Assembly: GCA_012927585.1 (NCBI GenBank)
Contig: JABBOY010000036.1
Location: 1 to 64,000 of the forward strand
Direction: 5' to 3'
Origin: Glaciimonas sp.
Lineage (GTDB): Bacteria; Pseudomonadota; Gammaproteobacteria; Burkholderiales; Burkholderiaceae_D
DNA: 64,000 bases
The position numbers and the translations under genes are program-made. The notes below the pieces were generated by a model that did not search any database, was not told the DNA's origin, and saw nothing but the letters and a program-made list of their open reading frames with translations. Each line of letters starts with the position of its first letter. Positions within the stretch are counted from its first letter, which is position 1. This document shows positions 52,231 through 61,299 of the stretch, piece after piece.

Positions 52231-53980
52231 CACCGACAATGCGTACGAAGCGCTGATCCAGTTCTTGTACCGCGCACCCATCGGACTGGTGCAGATCAGA
52301 TTGGATGGGACCATTGAGATGCTTAATCCGATGTCCGCCAGCTTGCTGATGCCGCTAGCCAAAGACGGCAATCTCGAAAATCTGTTTTACGTGCTTGCGA
52401 CCGTTGCGCCACTATTGTGCTCGATGGCAACCCACTTCGCAGCACCTACCGGCGTAATCTGCGAATCCTTGCGGGTAGATCTGGGCGCTATCGCCGGTAT
52501 TGAGTCGGGGCCGCAGTTCCTGTCGATCAGCCTGCTGAAACTCGATGCTAACCGACTCATAGCGGTGCTCGGTGACGCCACCTTCGAAATGCAGCGGGAA
52601 CAGGAAACGTTGGCACGCCGCCTGAACAGTGCTGCGCGCACCGATGGGTTGACGCAAATGCCGAACCGGTGGGCGGTACTGGAGCAGATCGAGTTCATGA
52701 TGGCACGCCCAAACGCCGCCACGCACGGCGAGTTTGCCGTGTTGTTCATGAATTTCGACCGTTTCAAGCAGATCAACGACACGCTGGGAAATGCGGCAGG
52801 AGACCAGTTGCTTACGGTGATGGCCGAGCGCATGCGCGACGCCTTGAGGCCGCCCAGCAACCACATTGCGCTCGCATCCAGTCCGAGCCAGATGGCGGCA
52901 CGCATCGGCGGCGACGAGTTTGTGGTTGTACTCGACGGCATGCGCCGCCCAGGTGGAGTTGAAAGTGTTGCGCGGCGCCTGTTGGAAGCAATTGGCAAGC
53001 CGTACCGGATGTCCGCGCACGAGATTAGTTGCAAAGTCAGCATGGGGATCGTTCTGGGCGCCGAAGCGTCGGGTGACGCTGATGCTGTCTTGCGCGATGC
53101 GAGCATCGCGATGGCGCAAGCCAAACGAGACGGCGGAGGACGCTATGTTCTGTTTGAGACGTCAATGCGGGAGCGGGCCGCTCGCCGCGGCGATATCGAG
53201 GGTGATTTGCGCCGTGCGCTGCAAGAGAACCAGTTGTTCGTTCTGTACCAACCGGTTGTGGGGCTGCTTGAAGAAGGCCGCATTGATCATTCGGTTGGCG
53301 TCGAAGCATTGGTACGCTGGCAGCACCCGATACGTGGCATCGTCTCCCCCTTGGAATTTATCCAGGTTGCTGAGGAGTGTGGTCTTATAGGCGCGGTGGG
53401 CGATTTCGTTCTTTCGAGAGCGTGCAGCGATTTTGTCCAGTGGCAATCGGAACTGGGCGCCATCGCACCGCGCCTGCTGGCCGTGAACTTGTCTCGTGCC
53501 CAGCTGGCCCAGCCCGGATGGATCGATGCGGTGATAAAAATTCTACAGTCCAGCGGCATGCATGCGCAACATTTGCAACTGGAAGTGACTGAAAGCCTGG
53601 CGGCGCAGGACCAGCAGGTTCAGGCGCGCCTGCACGAGTTGAAAGCGCTCGGCATCAAGCTGGCGCTCGATGATTTCGGTACTGGTTATTCTTCTTTGGC
53701 AAGCCTGCACCTCTTCCCGGTCGACACCGTTAAGATCGACCGCTCATTCGTCAGCCAAGGCGACACTAGCCATCATCACCGGATACTGATCGAGGCGACC
53801 GTCAAGGTGGCGCGCAGCCTCGGCATGGACACCGTCGCAGAAGGGATCGAAACGCAGGCTCAGGCGGCAGTGGTGCGTCAACTTAAATGCGACAAGGGCC
53901 AGGGATATTTGTTCAGCAAGCCGTTGGCGGCCGCTGCGCTGGTGCAATGGCTGGTGGCAGCACAGAAAACGATGTACTAA
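52220..53980 (+). CDS. PAS-GGDEF-EAL bifunctional cyclic-di-GMP protein
   Basis: 586 residues from ATG 52220 (AAAGGGGG 6 bases upstream). The first 125 residues are a paralogue of the first domain of the preceding cyclase (EALIQFLYRAPIGLVQIRLDGTIEMLNPMSASLLMPLAKDGNL). A GGDEF domain follows (DGLTQMPNRW; NFDRFKQINDTLGN; RIGGDEF) without an RxxD site, then a complete EAL domain: VEALVRWQHP, NLSRAQL, LEVTES, LDDFGTGYSSL, VKIDRSFV and VAEGIETQ. All residues expected for phosphodiesterase activity are there, so it could both make and break cyclic-di-GMP. Third gene of the light-linked operon. Confidence 0.93.
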   Translation: MQPDTDNAYEALIQFLYRAPIGLVQIRLDGTIEMLNPMSASLLMPLAKDGNLENLFYVLATVAPLLCSMATHFAAPTGVICESLRVDLGAIAGIESGPQFLSISLLKLDANRLIAVLGDATFEMQREQETLARRLNSAARTDGLTQMPNRWAVLEQIEFMMARPNAATHGEFAVLFMNFDRFKQINDTLGNAAGDQLLTVMAERMRDALRPPSNHIALASSPSQMAARIGGDEFVVVLDGMRRPGGVESVARRLLEAIGKPYRMSAHEISCKVSMGIVLGAEASGDADAVLRDASIAMAQAKRDGGGRYVLFETSMRERAARRGDIEGDLRRALQENQLFVLYQPVVGLLEEGRIDHSVGVEALVRWQHPIRGIVSPLEFIQVAEECGLIGAVGDFVLSRACSDFVQWQSELGAIAPRLLAVNLSRAQLAQPGWIDAVIKILQSSGMHAQHLQLEVTESLAAQDQQVQARLHELKALGIKLALDDFGTGYSSLASLHLFPVDTVKIDRSFVSQGDTSHHHRILIEATVKVARSLGMDTVAEGIETQAQAAVVRQLKCDKGQGYLFSKPLAAAALVQWLVAAQKTMY

Positions 53981-54504
53981 TATACCGAGCGCTGGTGGTG
54001 AGGGATCATCTTCGCTGATGCGTTGGTGCGAGAACAAGCCGTGAACGAACTAAATTGATCGAAGAACCGTTAGCGCGCCTCGTCCTTCTCTGTTACGTTC
54101 ACTTGGTTGTTGGGTATCGTTTTGTGCATCTTCGGTTCGCGATTGTCGTTTTTTCATTACAATTAATCCAATTAAATTAATGGGTTATCCGTGACGCGAA
54201 GGAGTTTCCCGCAGCCTCCACCAACCAACAATTTAAGCCTGCCCGTTGGCATGCAAAGAACCCGCCTAGCGCAGGTTTTTTGCTATGGGAATTGCCCATT
54301 TAGGGATGATGCCGTCCAATAGCATTTTCGTTTAGAACGGGAAATTTTATGGGTGTAACGCCAAAGCTCAAAAAAGACGTACCCTCAATGCCCTGACAGA
54401 CATCGCAGCAAACCCAATAAAAACTGGGCGCGTTTTTATTAATGCCTGTTATAATACTCGGCTTGCTTTAACTGTAATGATGATATCAAAGTTAAAGCCA
54501 CAAT
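53981..54504. other. intergenic region before tRNA-Asn
   Basis: About 520 bases with no supported protein gene. At 54261-54281 CCCGCCTAGCGCAGG followed by TTTTTT looks like a terminator. Just before it GCCTCCACCA (54210-54221) recalls the 3' end of tmRNA, but the preceding bases do not form a T-arm. A TATAAT at 54450-54455 is the probable -10 of the tRNA promoter. Confidence 0.4.
54261..54281 (+). terminator. terminator-like hairpin before tRNA-Asn
   Basis: ACCCGCCTAGCGCAGGT can fold into a short stem and is followed by six T. It lies 280 bases after the GGDEF-EAL gene. Confidence 0.4.
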
Positions 54505-54580
54505 TCCCTGATAGCTCAGTTGGTAGAGCGACGGACTGTTAATCCGCAGGTCCCAGGTTCGAGTCCTGGTCGGGGAGCCA
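54505..54580 (+). tRNA. tRNA-Asn (anticodon GTT)
   Basis: 76 bases with CCA encoded. Acceptor TCCCTGA pairs with TCGGGGA, D-arm GCTCAGTTGGTAGAGC, anticodon stem-loop GGACTGTTAATCC with GTT, T-arm GCAGG...CCAGGTTCGAGTCCTGG. The 3' 46 bases recur exactly at 59891-59936. The gene is complete on the left side of the island, and so is presumably functional. Confidence 0.95.
54535..54580. repeat. attL: 46-bp direct repeat in the tRNA-Asn 3' end
   Basis: Bases 54535-54580, from the anticodon stem to CCA, are identical to 59891-59936. The repeat marks the integration site of the island and includes the usual T-arm crossover zone of tyrosine integrases. Confidence 0.9.
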
Positions 54581-54616
54581 GAATATAAAGGGCTAGCGCT
54601 TAGGTGCTAGCCTTTT

Positions 54617-55666
54617 TCAATTCCTGACCGTGACAAAACGTGACATGCTGAGCACGTTGCCACCTCTCCCGCTCTCGATCCGAGACGCCGCAGCCAACAG
54701 ATTTTCCGTTGCAAACTTCGCATACCGATCCACCATCGAGCGTGTTTTCCAACCGCCCAAGTCTTTCAATTCATCCACAGACGTTCCCGCCTGCCGATGC
54801 CACGATGCCCAGGTATGCCGGAGATCATGGAACCGAAAGTCTTCCAATCCTGCTTTTTGTAGCGCGCTATGCCAAGCGGTATTGGACACATCCCAACCGA
54901 TCGGCTTGCCGCGATACGTAAAACAGACTTCAAGATGCAAGCCTTGCTGCTCTTCCAGAATGGCAATTGCATCGTGATTCAAAGGAACCCCTCGCGGCGT
55001 GCCATTTTTGGTTTGATTCAGCCAAGCGGTATTCCTAGCCAAATCCACCCGGTTCCACTCCAATCCAGTGATCTCGCTAGCGCGGCACCCGGTAGACAGG
55101 GCAAACCGCACCAATGCGGCAAGATGGGGCGGACATACGGCAATCAGCCTTTGCGCTTCATCCCGTGTCAACCAACGGTCGCGTGCCACCTCGCCATGTA
55201 ACATGCGAATCTTAGGAAAGGTATCGATCCACTGCCACTCATCCCGCACCAGGTGAAGCAGGTTGCGAATCAGTGCCAGATACCGATTCACCGTTGCGGG
55301 CTTGTTGCCCCGCTTCAGCTCCCCTTGTGCGATGCTCCACACCACATCCCCGTTGATCTGGTTCAGCGCGAGATGCCCGACATAAGCGTGAAGCTGACGG
55401 CAAATCCGTTGCACATCCCTAAAACTACGCAAGTTTGCTTTCAATTCGAGATACCGGACAACGGCGTCTTGCCAGGAACGCTCGGGCTTGATGCCGAAAT
55501 GGGCTTGGCGGTAGGCGTCAAGCGTGAGCTTGGCGAGATACGCTTCGGCTTCTTCCCGGCTTTCAGTCCCAGCGCTTTGGCGTAAGCGGCGACCGTTGGG
55601 GAGGGTAACGTTAATCCAATAGAACCGTGAATCCGGTCTTTTGAACACTCCAACTTCTCGAGCCAT
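54617..55666 (-). CDS. int: tyrosine-type site-specific integrase
   Basis: 349 residues. N-terminal arm/core-binding part ([51 protein letters not shown]) and a catalytic domain with the Arg of [12 protein letters not shown], the HxxR motif in [13 protein letters not shown], and the nucleophile Tyr in MVDRYAKF. It ends 37 bases from the tRNA-Asn, typical for an island integrase. It catalyses recombination between the 46-bp repeats. It looks intact. Confidence 0.95.
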   Translation of the reverse strand: MAREVGVFKRPDSRFYWINVTLPNGRRLRQSAGTESREEAEAYLAKLTLDAYRQAHFGIKPERSWQDAVVRYLELKANLRSFRDVQRICRQLHAYVGHLALNQINGDVVWSIAQGELKRGNKPATVNRYLALIRNLLHLVRDEWQWIDTFPKIRMLHGEVARDRWLTRDEAQRLIAVCPPHLAALVRFALSTGCRASEITGLEWNRVDLARNTAWLNQTKNGTPRGVPLNHDAIAILEEQQGLHLEVCFTYRGKPIGWDVSNTAWHSALQKAGLEDFRFHDLRHTWASWHRQAGTSVDELKDLGGWKTRSMVDRYAKFATENLLAAASRIESGRGGNVLSMSRFVTVRN

Positions 55667-55872
55667 AAAGTTTCCTTTCCGGCTCGCCCTCGCTGCTTAT
55701 AATCATCCAACCACAAGTCCAAGTCAATCTTATCGAACACGCAGCGCCGACCAAATTTCACATAAGGCACACCCAGCTCATTGAGCAAGGTGGCCCCGAT
55801 GCCAAGATAGTGCGCAGCTTGTTCCCTGGTCAGGCAACGAATGGCAGGCAAAGGCAAGCCAGCTTCTTCCAT
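55441..55872 (-). CDS. xis: helix-turn-helix excisionase-like protein
   Basis: 143 codons, of which the first 70 form an MerR/AlpA-like DNA-binding domain ([46 protein letters not shown]). Such small proteins control excision next to tyrosine integrases. The frame then continues 226 bases into the integrase gene in another phase; that tail is low in complexity and may be dispensable. It starts 2 bases after the upstream gene's stop, so the three are one operon. Confidence 0.75.
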   Translation of the reverse strand: MEEAGLPLPAIRCLTREQAAHYLGIGATLLNELGVPYVKFGRRCVFDKIDLDLWLDDYKQRGRAGKETLWLEKLECSKDRIHGSIGLTLPSPTVAAYAKALGLKAGKKPKRISPSSRLTPTAKPISASSPSVPGKTPLSGISN

Positions 55873-55874
55873 GA

Positions 55875-57206
55875 TTAGTAGCCTTGCGTTTGTCTACGGT
55901 ATTCCTTGGCAACCGGATCTTCCATCGTATCGTCAGGCAATGGCGCATTGAGCGCAGTGTTGTACTTGCGCTGCAAGGTTTCGACTTTCTCCAGGAAGTG
56001 GCTGACGTGATGCAAGCCCGCGTAGTCAGCCTGGTTTGCCAATACATTAAAAGCTGCATCGCCAAGAGCGTCCAAGGCAGCATCGAAGTCCTTGGTACCG
56101 ATCAGCGCACCGAATGAGGCAATCGCACTCAGAGCACGCCGTCCGACCCATTCCTTGCTGGGTGCGCGTGACGGTGAATATTCCCGCAACAACGGCCCGC
56201 CCTCGGTTTCCCAATCGATTGAAGACAGTGCCAGCCACAGCGGATGAACCGGCCAGCGGCTGCGGGTTTTGTCGGTTTCGCTGGGAATGGTGAGCTTGAG
56301 CCACTCAGTGGTGCCGTAACTCCACAAGCCATTCAGGTTGCCCAAGACGGCAGGCATACTATTCAAACCAAGCTGATCCAGCACTTCCCGCTTGAACTGA
56401 AATTCGAGCCGCCACACCGGTTGCACCGCATCCCATCCAGCTTCACGCCACAGCGGCTCCAGGTAAGTTTTGCGGCTTTTCAGAATCTCGATGCGTTTGT
56501 TGTACAGGCGTGCAATCAATGCGCTACCAGAGCCAATCAACCAGCCGGTAAAGGTTTGATCCTGGGCATACTGACTAACACCGCTGGTTTTAGTGACCCA
56601 GGCCGAGCGCCCCCAGCTTTCCATATCCTCGGAAGACGCGAAATCAACGAACAGATCGATTCTGCTGACCTTGGGCGGGCTTATCTCGCCGAGTGGGTAA
56701 AGCAGGCTGCGCAGGTGCGCTTCTGCCTCTACGGGCGTCTTGTGGCTCAGATAATGGCTGGAAACTTTGACATAGGCCATCGGCAATGCTTTGGCATGAT
56801 GGGCCGAGAGGCGAATCTGGAACGCATCATCCTCGATGGTGAACGGGAACAGGCCCGAGCTTTTATCTTTCACTTCAAAAATATGCTCTCCCAATGGGTA
56901 TTGGGCTTTGGCGGCAAGGTTGTCGCGATCCTGGGCCATCTTCTTGAGTGCGCGTAAATCGGTATCGACTGTTTCGGAGAGTTGACCTGGATAGGATAGA
57001 TACAGGCTATCAATACCCCAGCGTAAGGCTTGAAAGATGGGAGGTTTGCAGTTATTAGGTACTGTGTTACTAGGCGGCGTACCCAGGATTCCGTCGAGGT
57101 TTCCCCCGCGCCCGGCTGCGCCGGACACAGATGAAACCTCGGCGGCTGCCTGAACTGCACCAGATTGACCTGGCATTTCTGAATTAGGATGCAATGACTT
57201 CGACAT
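55875..57206 (-). CDS. putative replication initiation protein of the island
   Basis: 443 residues. The pattern WGIDSLYLSYPGQL, then SRIDLFVDFAS, YNKRIEILKSRK and WRLEFQFKREVL is that of rolling-circle type initiators (Rep_trans / phage replication-protein-like), with a candidate Tyr in the ARLYNKRIE motif. Start at 57206 leaves an 50-residue Ser/Gly-rich lead; a later start is possible. Its place upstream of xis-int in a small island fits an element that replicates after excision. Family assignment is tentative. Confidence 0.6.
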   Translation of the reverse strand: MSKSLHPNSEMPGQSGAVQAAAEVSSVSGAAGRGGNLDGILGTPPSNTVPNNCKPPIFQALRWGIDSLYLSYPGQLSETVDTDLRALKKMAQDRDNLAAKAQYPLGEHIFEVKDKSSGLFPFTIEDDAFQIRLSAHHAKALPMAYVKVSSHYLSHKTPVEAEAHLRSLLYPLGEISPPKVSRIDLFVDFASSEDMESWGRSAWVTKTSGVSQYAQDQTFTGWLIGSGSALIARLYNKRIEILKSRKTYLEPLWREAGWDAVQPVWRLEFQFKREVLDQLGLNSMPAVLGNLNGLWSYGTTEWLKLTIPSETDKTRSRWPVHPLWLALSSIDWETEGGPLLREYSPSRAPSKEWVGRRALSAIASFGALIGTKDFDAALDALGDAAFNVLANQADYAGLHHVSHFLEKVETLQRKYNTALNAPLPDDTMEDPVAKEYRRQTQGY

Positions 57207-57300
57207 AAAGTTCTCCGTTTCGGCAGGCAGACATTTGTTTCCTGCAACGGATATGAACTTTATGGATCAAGAGATCATGAAGCGACCATCTAAAAAGTCA

Positions 57301-58083
57301 TTATTGGGTGGTTTTCTTTTTACGAAATTTGCGGATGAGTTCGTTCAGGTTCTTTTCTGCATTGGCGTCTTCGGCATAGGTGCCAAGCTCTAAAGCGAGT
57401 GCGCGCAATTCAAAATTCGGGCGACCCAAAAGACCTTGTTCAAGCAATAGTTGCATAAAAAGTTTGAATTTCTTCAGATATCGGGCTTGCTTGCCTGATT
57501 TGCCTTTAATCGCGTTTTGTAATTGAGAAAAAAATAACGCATCAGCTTGGACTGAGGCGCGAGCTATACGGTGGGCGGCTGTGTCGGAAGTGATGGCAAG
57601 AGGGTCAACCCGAATTGCGTTAAACAGCGCTTCGTCGTCGGAATTGTCACGCGCCTTTGCCAGCAGTTCATTGAGATAGAAGCCGTATAGCATCAACGAA
57701 TCCAATGTTCCTATCAATGAATACAGAACGCCAAGGAGGTGTTGAATCTCATATTGTCCGTCAGTGCCGCCATTCCATTCTTGAAAGTCGGGATGATCAT
57801 CCAACTTCATCATTTCACCGTGTGGGTCGGGTGAAGCCGCAGCATGAACCAGAAAATCGTTCAGGCCTGCAATATCGGAAAACACGGTCAGATGCTCAAC
57901 GATGGTCAAATCGTACAAACCGCCCCAAGCTAGGCCGGATTCAAAAAATTTAGCTGTCTTTTCAGGTTTGGCGGCCATGAGTTTTGCTAACTCAGGCCGC
58001 GCTTGCTCAAGTAGCGGCAAATACGCCATCAATTGCCGAACATGATCGACATTGAGCTTTTCGAAGAGATCTTTTTCTAACAT
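57301..58083 (-). CDS. hypothetical protein, island cargo
   Basis: 260 residues from ATG 58083, chosen over a 44-codon upstream extension that reads into the divergent promoter. Soluble, helical, charged: LMAYLPLLEQARPELAKLMAAKPEKTAKFFESGLAWGG, a middle HLLGVLYSLIGTLDSLMLYGFYLNELLAK, and a Lys-rich end (LIRKFRKKKTTQ). No family recognised. It is divergent from the ATPase gene by about 130 bases. The pair is the only cargo of the island, which suggests a joint function such as defence; this is inference. Confidence 0.6.
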   Translation of the reverse strand: MLEKDLFEKLNVDHVRQLMAYLPLLEQARPELAKLMAAKPEKTAKFFESGLAWGGLYDLTIVEHLTVFSDIAGLNDFLVHAAASPDPHGEMMKLDDHPDFQEWNGGTDGQYEIQHLLGVLYSLIGTLDSLMLYGFYLNELLAKARDNSDDEALFNAIRVDPLAITSDTAAHRIARASVQADALFFSQLQNAIKGKSGKQARYLKKFKLFMQLLLEQGLLGRPNFELRALALELGTYAEDANAEKNLNELIRKFRKKKTTQ

Positions 58084-58215
58084 AACGTTCCAATGTATTA
58101 CATATTGGCAACTATCTTGCAGTACTATATGAAAAATTCCTAACTTATCGATAGGCTCCGCGGTACGAAACGGGAATGACAAAATTACAGAGATAAGAGA
58201 AAGGGAACGGTGCAA

Positions 58216-59787
58216 ATGGTGAAGACGACAGTACTCTCAACCAACGAAATGATAACGATGCTAACACTTGTGGAGGAGGCAGCACGCTCCACAGAAGAAG
58301 GTATAAAACACTTTATTGAGCCGGCTCCAGGCACCTTGAGAAGAGCAACAAACAAACGCCACCATATAGTATTCGGAAGAAGAGGGTCAGGAAAATCGAG
58401 TCTTTTGCGGAAGGCTGCAGCAGATTTAACCGTTGATCGACGTCCAATAGCATACGTAAATCTAGAAGCGTTTAAGGGGCACAGTTATCCAGATGTACTT
58501 ATAAGTGTCCTGATTAAAACTCTAAGAGAATTTGAGATTTGGCTAAATTCGGCGGCTATCTATCCCACAACAAAAAAATCATTTTGGAAAAAACTTTATG
58601 ATTCGCTTCCGACACGGTCGTCATTTAACAAAAAAGAGACTGCAAGCATCTCTCTGAGATTGAAAACGAAGATTGCCGCTTTGGAAGCCGAATTACATCG
58701 GACGGACGACGCTCAGCTTACGATGAAGACCGGTTCGAAAAAAGACAAAAAAGATTCAGTTTCAGGAAAGGTAAAGAGTGGCATGACAGGGGTATTAGCC
58801 GAAATGGGCGCCCAAAAAGACGTTAGTCAGTCTGATAATCGAGAGTTAGAAGAAAAATACACCCGGTCGAAGACTGATTTATTGCATCGCAATATCCTCG
58901 AATATCAGCAACTATTTCGCGATCTAGGTAAGCTTTCGAGTGGGGATTCTTACTTATTTCTGGATGATTTGTATCACATTCGAAGGTCAGATCAAGCTAA
59001 CGTTGTAGATTATTTTCATCGTATTGCCAAAGATCACAATCTGTGGCTAAAAATAGGAAGCATTCGGCATAGAACACGTTGGTATATTCACGGTGATCCA
59101 CCTATCGGAGTGAAAATTGGGGACGATACAGACGAAATTGACTTAGATCTTACTCTGGAAAAATATTCAATTACGAAGAGTTTTCTTGTCAGGATTTTAT
59201 CCAATTTTGCACAAGAAGCTAATATGTTGACTATATCTTCGTTCATCACTGATGGAGCTATTGATCGCCTTGTACTTGCCAGTGGTGGTGTTGCGAGGGA
59301 TTTTTTATCTATATTCAGGCGCTCGGTTGATGTTGCACGTGAACGGGGCGGAGGACACCGAGGCGATAAAGTAGGCGCGGAAGACGTTAACGTTGCTGCT
59401 GGAGAATACGACTCAACTAAACGTGAGGAGTTTACGCGAGATACGTTGGACGATGGTGTGACACTTGAAGATGAATTTCAGCTACTCAAGAAGTTTTGCC
59501 TTGATGACAACAACTCAAACTGTTTCCTTCTGGACAAAGAAGCAAGAGGACATGATGTTGAGCTAATTCATGAACTGGTGGATCTTAAACTGGTTCATCT
59601 TGTTAGATCTCGCGTCACAGTTAGTAAACGCCCCGGTCGAATTTTTGAAGCATATATGCTTGATCTGAGCCAATACGCTGGCTCTCGAAAGAGACGAGAC
59701 CTAGACCTAGTTGAATTTTGGAAAACATCATCTACAGAAGCGCTTCGTAAGGCGGTTTTAATATATGAACCGCCACAACAAATATAA
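58216..59787 (+). CDS. large P-loop ATPase (ORC/STAND-like), island cargo
   Basis: 523 residues from ATG 58216 with AAGGGA about 9 bases upstream; GTG 58210 is too near the ribosome site. Walker A FGRRGSGKSSLLRKA (Gly54-Ser62), Walker B YLFLDDLYHI with Asp250-Asp251, and a downstream winged-helix-like C-terminal region (DVELIHELVDLKLVHLVRSRV). A charged, probably coiled segment with poly-Lys lies near 155-215. AT-rich codon use marks it as foreign to the surrounding genes. Related standalone ATPases are common in islands and some defence systems. No nuclease or other effector domain is visible in it. Confidence 0.75.
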   Translation: MVKTTVLSTNEMITMLTLVEEAARSTEEGIKHFIEPAPGTLRRATNKRHHIVFGRRGSGKSSLLRKAAADLTVDRRPIAYVNLEAFKGHSYPDVLISVLIKTLREFEIWLNSAAIYPTTKKSFWKKLYDSLPTRSSFNKKETASISLRLKTKIAALEAELHRTDDAQLTMKTGSKKDKKDSVSGKVKSGMTGVLAEMGAQKDVSQSDNRELEEKYTRSKTDLLHRNILEYQQLFRDLGKLSSGDSYLFLDDLYHIRRSDQANVVDYFHRIAKDHNLWLKIGSIRHRTRWYIHGDPPIGVKIGDDTDEIDLDLTLEKYSITKSFLVRILSNFAQEANMLTISSFITDGAIDRLVLASGGVARDFLSIFRRSVDVARERGGGHRGDKVGAEDVNVAAGEYDSTKREEFTRDTLDDGVTLEDEFQLLKKFCLDDNNSNCFLLDKEARGHDVELIHELVDLKLVHLVRSRVTVSKRPGRIFEAYMLDLSQYAGSRKRRDLDLVEFWKTSSTEALRKAVLIYEPPQQI

Positions 59788-59890
59788 ATTGCCAAAAACA
59801 TCTCTGGCACTGTGACAAATTTGTTGATTTCTGGCGAAGCGTGACGAGTGAGGGCGAGCCAATAATCAATTAAATCAATAGGTTATTAAA

Positions 59891-59936
59891 ACTGTTAATC
59901 CGCAGGTCCCAGGTTCGAGTCCTGGTCGGGGAGCCA
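59891..59936. repeat. attR: 46-bp copy of the tRNA-Asn 3' end
   Basis: Identical to 54535-54580. No D-arm or 5' acceptor strand precedes it, so it is not a second tRNA gene. It marks the right edge of the island; the sequence beyond returns to chromosomal character. Confidence 0.9.
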
Positions 59937-59973
59937 AAATTCAAAGGGCCGGGCGATAATGCTCGGCCCTTAT

Positions 59974-60103
59974 CAGTTTACGAGTTTGCGCCATTCGGTT
60001 CCCAACCAGTCGGCTGTAATTTCATAAATTCGCCAGCGCGGCATCTCTATATCAAGTTCAATTAAGTCACCAAGACCTTCATCTAAATCTGACCCTGATT
60101 GAA
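59974..60103 (-). pseudogene. short C-terminal gene remnant
   Basis: A 43-codon minus-strand frame ending LDIEIPRWRIYEITADWLGTEWRKLVN before a TGA. Protein-like but without a start or ribosome site. It could be the tail of a chromosomal gene cut when the island arrived. Family not recognised. The rest of the 59937-60237 gap shows nothing else. Confidence 0.3.
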
Positions 60104-60237
60104 ACCCGGTCCTTCAGCGCGGTGCGAAAGTGGAATATCCCGGCCTGAAGCCTGTTTCAGCATGCCAATTCTGGGATGCTTCTCTTTGATCATCACTACA
60201 CTGCGCTTATCCACCATTTTTTTTCGAAATGGCAGGC

Positions 60238-61050
60238 TCAATGCCATTCACGCGGGTCAACGCAGTAATACTCTTTGAGAGCATTAAATAGAGCCGGGTG
60301 CTCTTGGCCCAACGCCACGGATTTTTCAAAAAAGGCCTCCGTCGCCACAGCAAAAAATTCTGCAGGATTGGTTGCTCCATAGTGATCGATGACGCTCAAA
60401 GAATGATGCTGTGCAGCCTCCTGCAAGAGCGCAAATTCCTGCGAAAAAATTGATGACCAACGTGCATAACGCGCTTTACTCATCAGATACGGCGCGCCAT
60501 TCGTGCTACCGGATTCGCTATCGAGTTGATGCGCGAATTCATGCAGCACCACATCGTGGCCCGAGTCATTTTCAGCGTTGCTGCGCCTGACATGATCCCA
60601 TGCCAGGATCACGCGATCATCGCTCCAGGATTCGCCCAGCAAGACCTGGTTGCGATGCGTAACCAGTCCGTTAGCAGCGACCTCGGCATGCCGCACCACG
60701 AACGCCGTTGGATACACCAGCACGAAAGAGAGGGCGGGATACGCCAACGTGGCACGATTGAGCAGCAATAGGCATGCCTTGCCGGAAATTGTGAGTTTGA
60801 TCTCATCGGTGATGGTCAAGCCATCGCATCCGACAAATTTTTTTTGATGCAGAAATTGTTGAATCAGGCGCTTTAACTGCAGTTGAAGATCGGCCGGCAT
60901 TCTGGCGTAGACCGGCACATTCTTACGTAGAATTTTCGTGTAACGACGCGGGAAAGGGCGCGCGATGGCGCGCTGCAAGCGATATTTTGGCAGCCAGAAC
61001 AGCAGCCCGACCCCGAGCATCAACAGCGCCATCAGCAGGATAAGGGCCAT
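60238..61050 (-). CDS. mtfA: MtfA-type zinc metallopeptidase (Mlc titration factor family)
   Basis: 270 residues. A single N-terminal membrane helix (LILLMALLMLGVGLLFWLP) precedes the M90 peptidase body. The zinc motif HEFAHQLDSESGSTNG and the later NPAEFFAVATEAFFE, which supplies the third ligand Glu, are diagnostic. In Escherichia coli MtfA is an aminopeptidase that binds the glucose repressor Mlc. Many betaproteobacterial homologues carry this membrane anchor. It stands alone here. Confidence 0.92.
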   Translation of the reverse strand: MALILLMALLMLGVGLLFWLPKYRLQRAIARPFPRRYTKILRKNVPVYARMPADLQLQLKRLIQQFLHQKKFVGCDGLTITDEIKLTISGKACLLLLNRATLAYPALSFVLVYPTAFVVRHAEVAANGLVTHRNQVLLGESWSDDRVILAWDHVRRSNAENDSGHDVVLHEFAHQLDSESGSTNGAPYLMSKARYARWSSIFSQEFALLQEAAQHHSLSVIDHYGATNPAEFFAVATEAFFEKSVALGQEHPALFNALKEYYCVDPREWH

Positions 61051-61299
61051 TACACGGCTCGACGTTTTGTGTTGTTCATTGCCGTATCCATGCTGATTCC
61101 CTCCCGACCTGGTGAGCCAGTGATAGATGGGACAGGCCTAGCGAAAAGCAATAGACGGCGGGAGCCTGCCTTGCGGTGCTTGTTACGCGCACAAGATCGC
61201 CGTTCAGCCTGAGTTTGCGAAGCGCAACATTTCGCAGCAGTGTCTTTGGGTTTTAAATGCCGTTCTTTGCGGGACAAGCAACTGTACTGTCGAGAAGGT

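Larger units (their letters stand above)
54581..59936. mobile_element. 5.4 kb tRNA-Asn integrative island (int-xis-rep plus two cargo genes)
   Basis: Bounded by the intact tRNA-Asn and a 46-bp copy of its 3' end. Contents: integrase next to the tRNA and pointing to it, overlapping excisionase-like gene, replication-initiator-like gene, then a hypothetical gene and, divergently, a large P-loop ATPase. The last gene is visibly AT-richer than the rest of the window. No conjugation or phage structural genes, so a small satellite-like mobile element; mobilisation would need a helper. Confidence 0.85.

Noticed and set aside
54205-54225. tmRNA 3' end suggested by GCCTCCACCA
   Set aside because: The bases before it do not form a T-arm with TTCGA and no tag-coding region or 5' part is seen in the 500-base gap.
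59891-59936. Second tRNA-Asn gene
   Set aside because: Only the 3' 46 bases are present; no D-arm or 5' acceptor strand, so it is an attachment-site copy.
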